Counted from the stretch's first letter, positions 37,148 through 48,594 are shown. The stretch is 64,000 bases of DNA from Terrabacter aerolatus (GCF_007991735.1 NZ_BJYX01000017.1:42838-106837); one strand, 5' to 3'. Program-made: numbers and translations. The notes: a model not told the origin generated them from the sequence alone.

Positions 37148-38487
37148 GCGGACACCATCCCGCTGGACTCCTTGGTCTGGACCGGGGTCTGGACAGTGAA
37201 GAGGACCGACTTCTCCGGCGGGAACAGCTCGTGGGCCGGCGTGTGCATGCCGGCCTCGAACTCCTCGCGGAAGTACTGCACGGCCGAGGTGATCGGGCTC
37301 GTGGCCGCGTCACCGAGAGCACAGAAGCTGCGGCCGAGGATGTTGTCGCAGATGTCGACGAGCTTGTCGATGTCGTCCTGCGTCCCCTGGCCCGCCTCGA
37401 TGCGGTTCATGATCTGGCGCAGCCACCAGGTGCCCTCGCGGCAGGGCGTGCACTTGCCGCAGGACTCGTGGGCGTAGAAGTCGGTCCACCGGGCGACGGC
37501 GCGCACGACCGAGACGGTCTCGTCGAAGACCTGCAGCGCACGGGTGCCGAGCATGGAGCCGGCCGCGGCGACCGAGTCGAAGTCGAGGGGCACGTCGAGG
37601 TGCTCCTCGGTGAAGATCGGCGTCGAGCTGCCACCGGGCGTCCAGAACTTCAGCTTGCGGCCTCCGCGCATCCCGCCCGCGAGCTCGATGAGCTCGCGCA
37701 TCGTGATGCCGAGCGGCGCCTCGAACTGGCCGGGGTTGGTCACGTGGCCCGAGAGGCTGAAGATGCCGAAGCCCGTGGACTTCTCGGTGCCCATGCCCTT
37801 GAACCAGTCGGAGCCCTCGAGGATGATCCCGGGCACCGAGGCGATGGACTCGACGTTGTTGACCGACGTCGGGCGGGCGTAGAGGCCCGCGGCGCCGGGG
37901 AACGGCGGCTTGAGGCGCGGCTGGCCGCGGCGACCCTCGAGCGAGTCGAGCAGCGCCGTCTCCTCGCCGCAGATGTAGGCACCGGCACCGGCGTGCACGG
38001 TGATGTCGACCGTGACGCCCTTGCCACCGACGTTCGTGCCGAGGTGGCCCGCGGCGCGAGCCTCCTCGACGGCGCGCAGCAGGCGGCGGTAGACGTGGAC
38101 GACCTCGCCGCGGAGGTAGATGAACGCGTGCTCGCAGCCGATGGCGTACGAGGCGATGATGACGCCCTCGATGAGCGCGTGCGGGTTGGCCATCATGAGC
38201 GGCACGTCCTTGCACGTGCCCGGCTCGGACTCGTCGGCGTTGACGACGAGGTAGCGCGGTCCGCCGTCGGGCGGGCTCATGAACGACCACTTCATGCCGG
38301 TCGGGAAGCCGGCGCCACCACGGCCACGGATGCTCGAGTCCTTGACGGCGTCGATGATCGCCTGCGGCTCCATCTCGAGCGCCTTGGTCAGGGCCTTGTA
38401 GCCGTCGTGGCGCTCGTAGGTGGCGAGGGTCCAGGACTGGGGGTCGTCCCAGAACTTCGTGAGGATCGGGGTCAGGGTGTCGGTCAC
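37144..38487 (-). CDS. nuoF: NADH-quinone oxidoreductase subunit F, main operon (FMN and NADH site)
   Basis: This 447-residue subunit oxidises NADH. The NADH-binding glycine motif [13 protein letters not shown] is near 54-66, the FMN-binding [12 protein letters not shown] near 83-94, and the N3 cluster motif [15 protein letters not shown] near 350. The final cysteine is in [10 protein letters not shown]. The GTG start overlaps the nuoE stop. This gene has no counterpart in the second nuo operon, which is the main functional difference between them. Confidence 0.96.
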   Translation of the reverse strand: MTDTLTPILTKFWDDPQSWTLATYERHDGYKALTKALEMEPQAIIDAVKDSSIRGRGGAGFPTGMKWSFMSPPDGGPRYLVVNADESEPGTCKDVPLMMANPHALIEGVIIASYAIGCEHAFIYLRGEVVHVYRRLLRAVEEARAAGHLGTNVGGKGVTVDITVHAGAGAYICGEETALLDSLEGRRGQPRLKPPFPGAAGLYARPTSVNNVESIASVPGIILEGSDWFKGMGTEKSTGFGIFSLSGHVTNPGQFEAPLGITMRELIELAGGMRGGRKLKFWTPGGSSTPIFTEEHLDVPLDFDSVAAAGSMLGTRALQVFDETVSVVRAVARWTDFYAHESCGKCTPCREGTWWLRQIMNRIEAGQGTQDDIDKLVDICDNILGRSFCALGDAATSPITSAVQYFREEFEAGMHTPAHELFPPEKSVLFTVQTPVQTKESSGMVSA

Positions 38488-39211
38488 TTCGCGTCCTTCC
38501 CGTCTGCCTGCGCACCGGGCGCGGTCCAGCCGCGCTCGTTGGCGATCTTGAGGCCGAGCAGCGACGCCGGGCCGGCGCCCACGCCCTCGTCGGCGCGGCC
38601 GTCCTCGAAGCCCGCGAGGACCCGCGAGACCTCCTTGAAGGTGCAGACCTTGGCGGCGCCGCGCGTCGGCGCGACGTCCTTGCCGGCCCGCAGGTCCTCG
38701 ACGAGGCCGATGGTGCTCTCGGGCGTCTGGTTGTCGAAGAACTCCCAGTTGGCCATGACGACCGGGGCGTAGTCGCACGCGGCGTTGCACTCGACGCGCT
38801 CGAGGGTGATCCTGCCGTCCTCGGTCGTCTCGTCGTGGCCGATGCCGAGGTGCTCGGAGAGCCGGTCGAAGATGAGGTCGCCGCCCATGACCGCGCACAG
38901 CGTGTTGGTGCAGACCCCGACGGTGTAGTCACCGTTGGGGTGGCGCTTGTACTGCGTGTAGAAGGTGGCGACACCGCTCACCTCGGCCTCGGTGAGGTCG
39001 AGCACCTCGGCGCAGAAGCTCACGCCGCGTCCCGTGACGTAGCCGTCGACGGACTGCACGAGGTGGAGCAGGGGCAGCAGCGCCGAGCGCTTCTGCGGGT
39101 AGCGCGCGATGACCTCGGCGGCGTCGACATGCAGCTTCTCGAGGACGTCGGCGGCATACGGCGCCTTCGACTCGGAGCTGACGTGCAGGTGGCCTGAAGC
39201 GTCGTGGCCGC

Positions 39212-39215
<4 letters not shown>
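38484..39215 (-). CDS. nuoE: NADH-quinone oxidoreductase subunit E, main operon
   Basis: This 243-residue thioredoxin-like subunit holds a 2Fe-2S cluster, with ligands in [14 protein letters not shown] and [16 protein letters not shown]-terminal extension of about 65 residues lies beyond the usual core. The start is a rare TTG (complement of 39213-39215) that overlaps the nuoD TGA as TTGA; a GGGAGGTG ribosome site about nine bases upstream supports it, and no ATG or GTG lies near. A GGCATAC heptamer at 39153-39159 falls within the early coding region. Confidence 0.92.
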
Positions 39216-40608
<1,393 letters not shown>

Positions 40609-40609
<1 letters not shown>

Positions 40610-41388
40610 CAGTTGTACGACCTCCGCTGGTCCGGCGGCGGGACGGTGGCGCCCTTGTACTCGACGGGGATGCCGCCGAGAGGGTAGTCCTTCCGCTGCG
40701 GGTGGCCCGGCCAGTCGTCGGGCATGAGGATTCGGGTGAGGGCCGGGTGGCCGTCGAACTCGATGCCGAACATGTCCCACGTCTCGCGCTCGTGCCAGTC
40801 GTTGGCCGGGTAGACGGAGACGATCGACGGGATGTGGCGGTCGTCGTCGGGGCAGCTGACCTCGACGCGGATCCGTCGTCCGCCGTGGGTGATCGACAGG
40901 AAGTGGTAGACCGCGTGCAGCTCCTCGCCGGAGCGGTTCGGGTAGTGCACGCCGGAGACGCCGGTGACGATCTCGAAGCGCAGCGAGGCGTCGTCGCGCA
41001 ACACCCGGGCCACGGCCACGAGGTGCTCACGGCGCACGTGGATCGTCATCTCGCCGCGGTCGACGACGACACGGTCGACGGCCTCGGCGTAGGAGGCGGT
41101 GCCGCCCACGAGACCGCGCTCGAGGTTGTCGGCGATCTCGTCGAAGTAGCCGCCGTAGGGGCGCTCGGAGGCGCCGGCGACGAGGATGGGACGCACGAGG
41201 CCGCCGTAGCCGGTGGTGTCGGCACCGGCCGTGGCGCCGAACATGCCGTGGCGGACGCCGACGACCTCGGGCTCGGCGGGCGTGCGGTCCTGGGCCAGCT
41301 CGACCTCGTGGGACGTCAGGCCCGAGGACTGGTCCGTCGTCGTGTCGGCGACCACGTCGCCCTTCGCGTTCTTGTCGCCGTCGCTCAT
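40609..41388 (-). CDS. nuoC: NADH-quinone oxidoreductase subunit C, main operon
   Basis: This 259-residue subunit has [14 protein letters not shown] and the signature [18 protein letters not shown], then [18 protein letters not shown]. An N-terminal 70-residue polar region rich in Asp and Thr precedes the fold. It is separate from nuoD, as usual in actinobacteria. The start overlaps the nuoB stop (ATGA). Confidence 0.95.
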
Positions 41389-41939
41389 GCGAGCAGGCCC
41401 TTCATCTGGTGCGTCGGCGTCGCGGAGAGCGCGGCGGCCTCGGCGGCCTTGGCGGCGGCCTCACGGTTGACGCCGAGCGGCGAGGTCTCGATCTGGTGGT
41501 GCAGCTCGATGATCGCGTTGAGCAGCATCTGCGGACGCGGCGGACAGCCCGGGAGGTAGATGTCGACCGGGATGATGTGGTCGACGCCCTGGACGATCGC
41601 GTAGTTGTTGAACATGCCGCCCGAGCTCGCACAGACACCCATGGAGATGACCCACTTGGGGTTGGGCATCTGGTCGTAGACCTGGCGCACGACGGGGGCC
41701 ATCTTCTGGCTCACGCGTCCGGCCACGATCATCAGGTCGGCCTGGCGCGGCGTCGCCGAGAAGCGCTCCATGCCGAAGCGGGCGATGTCGTAGTCGGGCG
41801 TGCCGACGGCCATCATCTCGATGGCGCAGCAGGCGAGGCCGAACGTGGCCGGCCAGATCGATGCCTTGCGCATGTAGCCGGCGAGGCCCTCGACCGTCGA
41901 GAGCAGGAACCCGGCTGGGAGCTTCTCTTCGAGACCCAT
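41385..41939 (-). CDS. nuoB: NADH-quinone oxidoreductase subunit B, main operon (N2 cluster)
   Basis: This 184-residue subunit has the four N2 cysteines in [20 protein letters not shown] and [23 protein letters not shown] ribosome site precedes the ATG. It lacks the repetitive N-terminus found in the second copy. A 68-bp gap separates it from nuoA, the widest junction in this operon. Confidence 0.95.
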   Translation of the reverse strand: MGLEEKLPAGFLLSTVEGLAGYMRKASIWPATFGLACCAIEMMAVGTPDYDIARFGMERFSATPRQADLMIVAGRVSQKMAPVVRQVYDQMPNPKWVISMGVCASSGGMFNNYAIVQGVDHIIPVDIYLPGCPPRPQMLLNAIIELHHQIETSPLGVNREAAAKAAEAAALSATPTHQMKGLLA

Positions 41940-42007
41940 TGCTTACTCCTTAACCTTCCTGGTGAAACCCGGTGGACGCGTGCCCCTCGTGGGGAGGACC
42001 GCCGGGG

Positions 42008-42367
42008 TCAGTCCCACTCGAGGCCGCCACGGCGCCACACGTAGGCGTACGCGATGAAGACCGTGAGGATGAACAGGACCATCTCGACCAGTGCGAAGAG
42101 GCCCAGCTTGTTGAAGGCCACCGCGAACGGGTAGAGGAAGACGGACTCGATGTCGAAGATGATGAAGAGCATCGCCGTCAGGTAGTACTTGATCGGCACG
42201 CGGCCACCGCCGGCTGCCTGCGGCGTCGGCTGGATGCCGCACTCGTAGGCCTCGAGCTTGGCGCGGTTGTAGCGCTTGGGCCCGACGACGAGCGAGGTGA
42301 AGACCGACAGCGCGGCGAACGCGAAGCCGAGCCCCAGCATGAACAGGATCGGGACGTAGGAGTTCAT
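42008..42367 (-). CDS. nuoA: NADH-quinone oxidoreductase subunit A, main operon
   Basis: This 119-residue, three-helix subunit starts the 14-gene operon. YECGIQPT and the second-helix KYYLTAMLFIIFDIESVFLYPFAV region with conserved acids are present. A second ATG two lines of helix later is less likely. The 154-bp region upstream holds the operon promoter; a minus-strand TAGGAT (42461-42466) is the best -10 candidate. Confidence 0.95.
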   Translation of the reverse strand: MNSYVPILFMLGLGFAFAALSVFTSLVVGPKRYNRAKLEAYECGIQPTPQAAGGGRVPIKYYLTAMLFIIFDIESVFLYPFAVAFNKLGLFALVEMVLFILTVFIAYAYVWRRGGLEWD

Positions 42368-42460
42368 CCGAGGTCACGTGCCTTCCGGTCGTGCGAGTCG
42401 TGCGGTGCGTGCAGGGTGGGGGCTGCGAGCGCTCCGAGGGCGCAGGTGCGCGGCGCACCC

Positions 42461-42466
42461 ATCCTA
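42461..42466 (-). promoter_or_regulatory. Candidate -10 box of the main nuo operon
   Basis: TAGGAT on the minus strand would give a leader of about 90 bases before nuoA. No clear -35 is visible 16-18 bp upstream, so this is tentative. Confidence 0.35.
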
Positions 42467-42521
42467 GGGGCGTCGGCAGCGATGGTGCTCGGCGTCACGA
42501 GGGCACCGGCGCGGGGACGGT

Positions 42522-43841
42522 TCATGCGCTCGGGGCCAGTCGCGAGAGGGTCGTGATGAGGCGGTCGCTCGCGCCCTTGCTCGTCGGGTCGGCGAGGTTG
42601 GCCATGATCTTGAGCAGGAAGGGCATGAGCCTGGTGCGGGGCAGGCCGTAGCGCGTCGCGAGCCGCATGACCTCGGGGTTGCCGATGGCGTGGGCGAACC
42701 AGCGCCCGAGCGTGAAGTAGCCGCCGAGCTCGTCCTTCATGACCTTGGGGTATGCCGCGAGCACCCTCTCGCGCTCGGCGTCGCTCGGGCGGGCCATCGC
42801 CTGGGCGACGAGCTCGGCGCCGAGACGCGCGGCCTCGAGGGCGTAGTCGATGCCCTCGCCGTTGAAGGGGTTGACCATGCCGCCGGAGTCACCGACGAGG
42901 AGCAGGCCGTCGGCGTAGAGGGGCGTGCGGTTGAAGCCCATCGGCAGCGCGGCGCCGCGGATCGGGCCGGCCGTCTCGTCGTGCTCGAGCTGCCACTCCG
43001 GGTTGATGTCCTCGACCCAGCGACGCATGACGTCCTTGTAGTCGGTCTTCTGGAAGGCCGAGGTGGTGTCGAGCGTGCCGAGACCGACGTTGGTGCGGCC
43101 GTCCTCGAGCGGGAAGAGCCAGCCGTAGCCAGGCATGAGGATGCGGTTGCCGGCGTCGTCGCGGCTCCACAGCTCGAGGTGGCTCTCGAGGTAGTCGTCG
43201 CGCTTCGGCGTCGTGTAGTAGGCGCGGACGGCGACACCCATGACGCGGTCCTCGCGCTTGGGCCGGCCGACGGCGGTGGCGAGGCGACTCGAGACGCCGT
43301 CGCTCGCGACGACGACGGGGGCGCGGTAGGTGACGGTCTCACCGGTGGCGCGCCCGGCGTCGTCGAGGCGCTTGGCCGTGACCCCGGTGACGCGGCCGGA
43401 GGTGTCGCGGATCGGGGTGGAGACGCTGGTGCGCTCGTGCAGCAGGGCACCCTTGCGCTCCGCGTGCCGGGCGAGGGCCTCGTCGAGCTGGGCGCGGGTG
43501 CGCACCATGCCGTAGCCGGGGAAGGCGTCGGACTCGGGCCAGTCGAGCTGCAGCGTGTGGCCGCCACCCTTGATGCGCAGGCCCTTGGTGCGCTGCCACC
43601 CCGTCGTGTCGACGCCGAGGGAGACGAGCTCCTTGGTGGCGCGGGGCGTCAGGCCGTCGCCGCAGATCTTGTCGCGGGGGAAGGAGGACTTCTCGAGGAG
43701 CACGACGTCGAGGCCGTGGTCGGCGAGGTAGGCCGCCGTCGCGCTGCCGCCGGGACCGGCGCCGACGACGATGACGTCGGCCCGCTCGACGGGTGCAGCA
43801 CCAGACCCCGAGGGGCTGGGCGCGACGCTCGAACTGGTCAT
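42522..43841 (-). CDS. Geranylgeranyl reductase family flavoprotein, probable menaquinone tail reductase (MenJ type)
   Basis: This 439-residue protein has an N-terminal dinucleotide fold, VIVVGAGPGGSATAAYLADHG near 20-40, and a family motif GLTPRATKEL. GDSGGMVNPFNGEGIDYAL near 310 is the second FAD-binding motif. The family saturates double bonds in isoprenoid chains; in mycobacteria MenJ reduces one unit of the menaquinone tail beside menG. Here it follows menG, which supports that role. The ATG is at 43841; a GTG four codons earlier is possible. A strong promoter with an iron-box-like site and a palindrome lies upstream. Confidence 0.85.
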   Translation of the reverse strand: MTSSSVAPSPSGSGAAPVERADVIVVGAGPGGSATAAYLADHGLDVVLLEKSSFPRDKICGDGLTPRATKELVSLGVDTTGWQRTKGLRIKGGGHTLQLDWPESDAFPGYGMVRTRAQLDEALARHAERKGALLHERTSVSTPIRDTSGRVTGVTAKRLDDAGRATGETVTYRAPVVVASDGVSSRLATAVGRPKREDRVMGVAVRAYYTTPKRDDYLESHLELWSRDDAGNRILMPGYGWLFPLEDGRTNVGLGTLDTTSAFQKTDYKDVMRRWVEDINPEWQLEHDETAGPIRGAALPMGFNRTPLYADGLLLVGDSGGMVNPFNGEGIDYALEAARLGAELVAQAMARPSDAERERVLAAYPKVMKDELGGYFTLGRWFAHAIGNPEVMRLATRYGLPRTRLMPFLLKIMANLADPTSKGASDRLITTLSRLAPSA

Positions 43842-43868
43842 GTCTCCCTGCACGCTTCCGGACCGCTT

Positions 43869-43882
43869 GTGAAGATCTTCAC
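43869..43882. promoter_or_regulatory. 14-bp perfect palindrome in the menJ-type leader
   Basis: GTGAAGATCTTCAC is a perfect dyad, 27-40 bases before the start codon. Measured from the -10 box at 43897-43902 it would fall at about +8 to +21 of the transcript, a classic repressor position. The binding protein is unknown. Confidence 0.6.
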
Positions 43883-43896
43883 GAACTAACTTCGGG

Positions 43897-43926
43897 AGTC
43901 TATTCCCGCCATTTCGCGGTTGTCAG
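43897..43926 (-). promoter_or_regulatory. Promoter of the menJ-type gene
   Basis: On the minus strand CTGACA (43921-43926) is followed by 18 bp and TAGACT (43897-43902), close to the sigma-70-type consensus. The start codon lies about 55 bases downstream, so this transcript has a leader, unlike many neighbours. Confidence 0.65.
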
Positions 43927-43941
43927 ATAAGGCATACCTAA
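43923..43941 (-). promoter_or_regulatory. DtxR/IdeR-like iron box overlapping the menJ-type promoter
   Basis: Read on the minus strand, the 19-mer TTAGGTATGCCTTATCTGA matches 16 of 19 positions of the known DtxR/IdeR consensus TWAGGTWAGSCTWACCTWA. It overlaps the -35 element by four bases, so an iron-loaded repressor bound there would block RNA polymerase. The site also contains a GGCATAC heptamer. Match counted by eye; regulator binding is inferred. Confidence 0.55.
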
Positions 43942-43953
43942 GTCTCGACAACG

Positions 43954-43970
43954 GACCGGCGGAGCCGGTC
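43954..43970 (-). terminator. Hairpin at the end of menG
   Basis: GACCGGC pairs with GCCGGTC around a three-base loop and overlaps the menG stop codon. No T-run follows. It could end menG transcripts before the menJ-type promoter. Confidence 0.4.
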
Positions 43971-44661
43971 AGCGCTTCGTGCCGTGGTGCAGCGCGACGA
44001 TGCCGCCGGTGAGGTTGGTCCAGCCCACCTGCTGCCAGCCGGCGGCCTCGACGATGCCGGCCAGCTCACCCTGCGGAGGCCAGGCGCGGATCGACTCGGC
44101 GAGGTAGACGTAGGAGTCGGGATTGCTCGACGTGCGGCGGGCCACCGGCGGCAGCGCACGCATGAGGTAGTTGCTGTAGACGGTCCGGAAGAGCTTGTTG
44201 ACCGGCTGGCTGAACTCGCAGACGAGCAGGCGCCCGCCCGGCCTGGTGACGCGGAGGAACTCGCGCAGGGCGGTCTCGGCGTCCGCGACGTTGCGCAGCC
44301 CGAAGCTCATCGTCACGACGTCGAAGCTCTCGTCGGCGAAGGGCAGGCTCATCGCGTCGGCGGCCGTGAAGGCCATGTCGGGCCGGCGGCGGCGCCCGAC
44401 CCGCAGCATGCCGAGGGAGAAGTCGGCCGGGACGACCTCGATCTCCTGGTCGGCCCACGGCTCGCTCGACGTGCCCGTGCCGGCGGCGATGTCGAGGATG
44501 CGCTCCCCCGGCCTGGCGTCGACGGCCTTGACGACGGCGCGGCGCCACAGACGGTCCTGACCGAGCGAGAGCACGTCGTTGGTCACGTCGTACTTCTCGG
44601 CGACGGTGTCGAACATCGACGCGACGTCGACCGGCTTCTTGTCCAGCTGCGCACGGGTCAT
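43969..44661 (-). CDS. menG: Demethylmenaquinone methyltransferase
   Basis: This 230-residue S-adenosylmethionine enzyme performs the last ring methylation of menaquinone. [25 protein letters not shown] near 17-41 and [12 protein letters not shown] near 55-66 are UbiE/MenG signatures; [21 protein letters not shown] follows. The ATG lies six bases after GAGGAT, a -10-like box, and GAGGA may also act as a ribosome site. It diverges from menF, so both ends of the pathway share a control region of about 90 bp. Confidence 0.94.
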   Translation of the reverse strand: MTRAQLDKKPVDVASMFDTVAEKYDVTNDVLSLGQDRLWRRAVVKAVDARPGERILDIAAGTGTSSEPWADQEIEVVPADFSLGMLRVGRRRRPDMAFTAADAMSLPFADESFDVVTMSFGLRNVADAETALREFLRVTRPGGRLLVCEFSQPVNKLFRTVYSNYLMRALPPVARRTSSNPDSYVYLAESIRAWPPQGELAGIVEAAGWQQVGWTNLTGGIVALHHGTKR

Positions 44662-44739
44662 GCGCTCATCCTCGCACCCGGGCGGTGTGGGTCGCGTCGC
44701 ACGTGCGGTCGTGCGGCAGGGGCCGCGGTCGTTCGGTCG

Positions 44740-44745
44740 TAGAGT
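44740..44745 (+). promoter_or_regulatory. -10 box TAGAGT upstream of menF
   Basis: TAGAGT lies eight bases before the menF ATG, with no ribosome site between, indicating a leaderless or nearly leaderless transcript. Confidence 0.55.
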
Positions 44746-44753
44746 TGCAACCG

Positions 44754-46049
44754 ATGTCCACGCTTCCCGCCCCCGGAGCGTCGTCCCCCGCCGCGGGACC
44801 GACGGTCGTCGTCCGCACGGTGCCCCTCGCGGCCACGGACCCGCTGCTCGCCTACCTGCCGTCCGGCCGCCCGCACGACGAGCTGCTGTCCTGGGTGCGC
44901 CGCGGCGAGGGTCTCGTCGGCTGGGGCGCAGCCCTGACCTTCGAGTCGCGCGGCGCCGACCGCTTCGCCGAGGCCGAGGCGTGGTGGCGCGAGATCGGCC
45001 ACCGCGCCGTCGTCCGTGACGACGTGGAGCGACCGGGCACGGGGCTCGTCTGCTTCGGCTCCTTCCCCTTCGCCGCCGACTCGGCCGAGTCAGCACGTCT
45101 CGTCGTGCCGTCGACCATCGTCGGACGCCGCGACGGGCAGGGATGGCTCACCACCATCTCGCTCGATCCTCAGCTCACGCTCCTCGAGAACCCTTCCGTC
45201 GCAAGCGATCCCGAGCCTCCTCGCGACGTCGCCTTCGCGGACGGCGACGTCTCCCCCGCCGACTACGCCCATGCGGTCGCCGAGGCCGTGAAGCGCATCG
45301 GGGCGGGCGAGGTCGACAAGGTCGTCCTGGCCCGTGACCTCGTGGCGACGGCATCGGCCCCCATCGACCCGCGCTGGCTGCTGCGTCGTCTCGCCGAGCG
45401 CTACGAGAACACGTGGGTCTTCTCGGTGGCCGGACTCGTCGGTGCCACGCCCGAGCTGCTCGTGCGCCGGGACAAGGGCCTCATCACCTCGCGGGTCCTC
45501 GCCGGCACGATCCGCCGCACCGGCGACGACGCCAAGGACCTCGCCCTCGCGGCCTCGCTCGCCCGCTCGTCGAAGGACCTCGAGGAGCACGAGTACGCCG
45601 TTCGCTCCGTCGCGGAGGCCCTCGCACCGCACTGCTCGTCGATGAACGTGCCCGAGGCGCCGTTCGTGCTGCACCTGCCCAACGTCATGCACCTCGCGAC
45701 CGACGTCGCGGCCGTCAGCGTCGACGACGCCTCGTCGCTGACCCTCGCCGCCTCCCTGCACCCGTCGGCCGCCGTGGGCGGCACGCCGACGGCGGCTGCC
45801 GTCGACCTCATCGGTGAGCTGGAGCAGATGGACCGGGGCCGCTACGCCGGCCCCGTCGGCTGGATGGACGCGCACGGCGACGGCGCCTGGGGAATCGCCC
45901 TGCGGAGCGGGGCCCTCGACCCCGACGACCCCTCGCAGATCACCCTGTACGCCGGCTGCGGCATCGTCGCAGGGTCCGATCCCGAGTCCGAGGTGGCCGA
46001 GTCCGACGCCAAGCTCATCCCCATGCGCGACGCGCTCGCCAGCGACTGA
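44754..46049 (+). CDS. menF: Isochorismate synthase
   Basis: This 431-residue chorismate-binding enzyme converts chorismate to isochorismate, the first committed step to menaquinone. [11 protein letters not shown] holds the general-base lysine, and [36 protein letters not shown] forms the chorismate and magnesium site in its C-terminal part. The first 150 residues are more variable. It could equally be called entC by homology, but the tight link to menD (12 bp downstream) assigns it to menaquinone. The ATG follows TAGAGT at eight bases. Confidence 0.92.
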   Translation: MSTLPAPGASSPAAGPTVVVRTVPLAATDPLLAYLPSGRPHDELLSWVRRGEGLVGWGAALTFESRGADRFAEAEAWWREIGHRAVVRDDVERPGTGLVCFGSFPFAADSAESARLVVPSTIVGRRDGQGWLTTISLDPQLTLLENPSVASDPEPPRDVAFADGDVSPADYAHAVAEAVKRIGAGEVDKVVLARDLVATASAPIDPRWLLRRLAERYENTWVFSVAGLVGATPELLVRRDKGLITSRVLAGTIRRTGDDAKDLALAASLARSSKDLEEHEYAVRSVAEALAPHCSSMNVPEAPFVLHLPNVMHLATDVAAVSVDDASSLTLAASLHPSAAVGGTPTAAAVDLIGELEQMDRGRYAGPVGWMDAHGDGAWGIALRSGALDPDDPSQITLYAGCGIVAGSDPESEVAESDAKLIPMRDALASD

Positions 46050-46061
46050 CGGAGGTCGACG

Positions 46062-47804
46062 GTGACGGGAGACGCGACCGCCCCGGAGCTCGCGCTGCGC
46101 GTGCTCCAGCAGCTGTGGCTCGGCGGCGTCCGCGACGTCGTGCTGGCACCGGGGTCGCGGTCGGCGCCGTTCGCGCTGGCTCTCGACGCCGCCGACCGGG
46201 CCGGTGACCTGCGGCTGCACGTGCGCGTCGACGAGCGGTCTGCCGGCTTCCTCGCCCTCGGCCTGACCACCGGGTCCCGGCGTCCGGTGGCCGTCGTCAC
46301 GACCTCCGGCACGGCGGTCGGCAACCTGCTGCCGGCCGTCATGGAGGCCCACCACACCGGCCGCCGGGTCGTCGTCGTGAGCGCCGACCGACCCGACCGG
46401 CTGCGGGGAACGGGCGCCAACCAGACGACCGACCAGGCCGGGATCTTCGGGACGTTCGCACCCTGCCACGACCTGACCGCCGCACTCGCGTCCGAGGACC
46501 TCGACGCGGTTGTCTCCCAGGCGTGCTCGCGCCGAGGACCGACCCAGCTCAACGTCCAGCTCGACGGCGACCTGCTGCCGTCCGACACGGACCCCCACGC
46601 CTGGTGGCACCGCCCAGACGACCTCCACGACCCCGCCGCGGCGGGGGTGGGACGGTCCGGAGTGACGGTGACGGTGACGGGCGTCGAGGCGTCGGTGTCG
46701 GTGCGGACCGACGGGGAGCTGCTGCCCCTGGGCCCCCGCACCGTGGTCGTCGCGGGTGACGACGCGGGTCCGGCCGCCCGCCTGCTGGCCCAGGCCGCCG
46801 ACTGGCCGCTCGTCGCCGAGCCGACGTCCGGAGCCAGGGTCGGACGCCAGGCGTTGCGCACCGGACGCCTGCTCCTCACCACCGACCTGCGCGGCGACGT
46901 GGAGCGGGTCGTCGTCGTCGGGCACCCGACCCTGTCGCGTCCGGTGACGAGCCTCATCAGCGACCCCTCCGTCGAGGTCCTGTCGGTGCGGGGCCGCGAC
47001 GGCGTGGCCACCGACCCCGGACGCATCGCCCGCGTGCTCGACGTCGTGCCGCGCGTCGAGGGCCCGGACGCCCCTGCCTGGTTCGATGCCTGGCAGAGCG
47101 CCGACGCCCGCCTGTCGACCCTCATCGACTCGGGGCTGGCTGCGCCGCAAGGGGATCCGGCGCGACCACCCGTCGGCGAAGGCGTCTCACCCCTCGCCGT
47201 CGCGGCCGTCGTGGGAGCCGCCGTCGCCGCCGACACGACCCTCGTCGTCGGCTCGTCCAACCCGGTGCGCGACCTCGACGTCGTGGCCACGCCCTGGACG
47301 CCGCACGAGCACCGCTTCGTGGTCGGCAACCGCGGGCTCGCCGGCATCGACGGGATGGTCTCGACGGCCGTCGGCGTGGCGCTCGGCCGGCCGCGCGCCG
47401 CACGCAGCATCGCCTACCTCGGCGACCTGACCTTCCTGCACGACACGAACGGCCTCCTCGTCGGCCCCGGCGAGCGCCGTCCGGACCTCACGGTCGTCGT
47501 CCTCAGCGACGACGGCGGTGCGATCTTCAGCACCCTCGAGCAGGGCGACCGACGCTACGCGAGCGCCTTCGAGCGGGTCTTCTCCACCCCGCACGGCACC
47601 GACCTCGCTGCCCTCTGCGCCGCGCACCACACGGCATACGAACGCGTCGACGACCTGGACCGGCTCGCAGCCGCACTGGCCGAGTCGCCCACGGGCACGA
47701 GGGTTCTCGAGGTCCCCGTGTCACGGGCGGACCGGCGGCACGAGGCCGCGTGGCTGCGCGACCTCGCCCGACAGGCCGTGCCGACCCGCGACGGGCGACC
47801 CTGA
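46062..47804 (+). CDS. menD: 2-succinyl-5-enolpyruvyl-6-hydroxy-3-cyclohexene-1-carboxylate synthase
   Basis: This 580-residue thiamine-diphosphate enzyme joins isochorismate and 2-oxoglutarate. It has the MenD N-terminal signature VLAPGSRSAPFALAL near 27-41, SADRPDRLRGTGANQTTDQ near 107, and the cofactor region LGDLTFLHDTNGLL and DDGGAIFSTLEQGD near 450-490. The GTG has a GGAGG ribosome site. It uses the same 2-oxoacid that KorAB consumes. The end is 16 bp from the convergent BKACE gene. Confidence 0.94.
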   Translation: MTGDATAPELALRVLQQLWLGGVRDVVLAPGSRSAPFALALDAADRAGDLRLHVRVDERSAGFLALGLTTGSRRPVAVVTTSGTAVGNLLPAVMEAHHTGRRVVVVSADRPDRLRGTGANQTTDQAGIFGTFAPCHDLTAALASEDLDAVVSQACSRRGPTQLNVQLDGDLLPSDTDPHAWWHRPDDLHDPAAAGVGRSGVTVTVTGVEASVSVRTDGELLPLGPRTVVVAGDDAGPAARLLAQAADWPLVAEPTSGARVGRQALRTGRLLLTTDLRGDVERVVVVGHPTLSRPVTSLISDPSVEVLSVRGRDGVATDPGRIARVLDVVPRVEGPDAPAWFDAWQSADARLSTLIDSGLAAPQGDPARPPVGEGVSPLAVAAVVGAAVAADTTLVVGSSNPVRDLDVVATPWTPHEHRFVVGNRGLAGIDGMVSTAVGVALGRPRAARSIAYLGDLTFLHDTNGLLVGPGERRPDLTVVVLSDDGGAIFSTLEQGDRRYASAFERVFSTPHGTDLAALCAAHHTAYERVDDLDRLAAALAESPTGTRVLEVPVSRADRRHEAAWLRDLARQAVPTRDGRP

Positions 47805-47820
47805 CCCTCGGCCCCGCGGC

Positions 47821-48594
47821 TCAGGTCTCGGAGGCGTCGCCCGCCCAGCCGGCCCCTTGCCGCGCGGCCAGGGCAGCCGCGGCCCCGACGAGCTCGGCGT
47901 TGTCGCGGGCCTCGCGCCCGTCGGGCAGCAGGCACGTGTCCTCCAACCCGATGCGCAGGTCGTGTCCGGCCGCCGCGGCCCAGCCCAGCACCGGCCACGC
48001 CCACGCCTCCTCGCCGTGCACGACGACGGGCTCGGGAATCGCCCCCGGGCCGTTCAGGGCGGCGAGGACGAGAGCGGCCGCACCGGGCCCGCCGGGACCA
48101 GGGGTGGCGCCGGCGATGAGCTCGACGAGCACCCGCTCGACCCGTCCCGGCCAGCCGCTCCCGGCGAACCGGGCGGCGGCCTCGGGTGTCCAGATGCCGG
48201 CCTCGACACCGATTCCCCTGTCACACAAAGCCGCTGCGACCTCTTCGGAACCGTCCTCGTGCCAGTTGACGCTCGCACAGTCGGGGCCTCCGGTGGCCGG
48301 CGTCGGCCACCGCGACACGAGGTCGAGCTTGTCCCGCGCGCTGCCCACGATGCCGTCGCGCGTCGAGACGCTGACGCGCAGCCCGGGCGTCAGCGCCCGG
48401 ATCGCGACGACGGCATCGACGACGTGCCGCGTCTCCAGGGTCTCCCGGCCGGTCTCGTCTCGCGGATGGACGTGGACCATGAACGCGCCGGCCGACACCG
48501 CGTCGGCGGCGGACCGGGCCAGCTCGGCGGGTGTCCGGGGCACGGAGGGGTGCTGCCGGCGGGTGCGGTCGCCGTTGAGGCACGCCTTGATCAC
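47821..48594 (-). CDS. BKACE family (beta-keto acid cleavage enzyme, DUF849) protein
   Basis: This 257-residue protein has the zinc-binding MVHVHPRDETG motif near residue 39-49 and begins IKACLNGDRTR, both typical of the family that cleaves beta-keto acids with acetyl-CoA (known member: 3-keto-5-aminohexanoate cleavage enzyme). Its GTG start overlaps the menC stop as GTGA, so it is translationally coupled to a menaquinone gene. The native substrate is unknown. Whether it serves a step in or near menaquinone synthesis is open. Confidence 0.85.
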   Translation of the reverse strand: MIKACLNGDRTRRQHPSVPRTPAELARSAADAVSAGAFMVHVHPRDETGRETLETRHVVDAVVAIRALTPGLRVSVSTRDGIVGSARDKLDLVSRWPTPATGGPDCASVNWHEDGSEEVAAALCDRGIGVEAGIWTPEAAARFAGSGWPGRVERVLVELIAGATPGPGGPGAAALVLAALNGPGAIPEPVVVHGEEAWAWPVLGWAAAAGHDLRIGLEDTCLLPDGREARDNAELVGAAAALAARQGAGWAGDASET

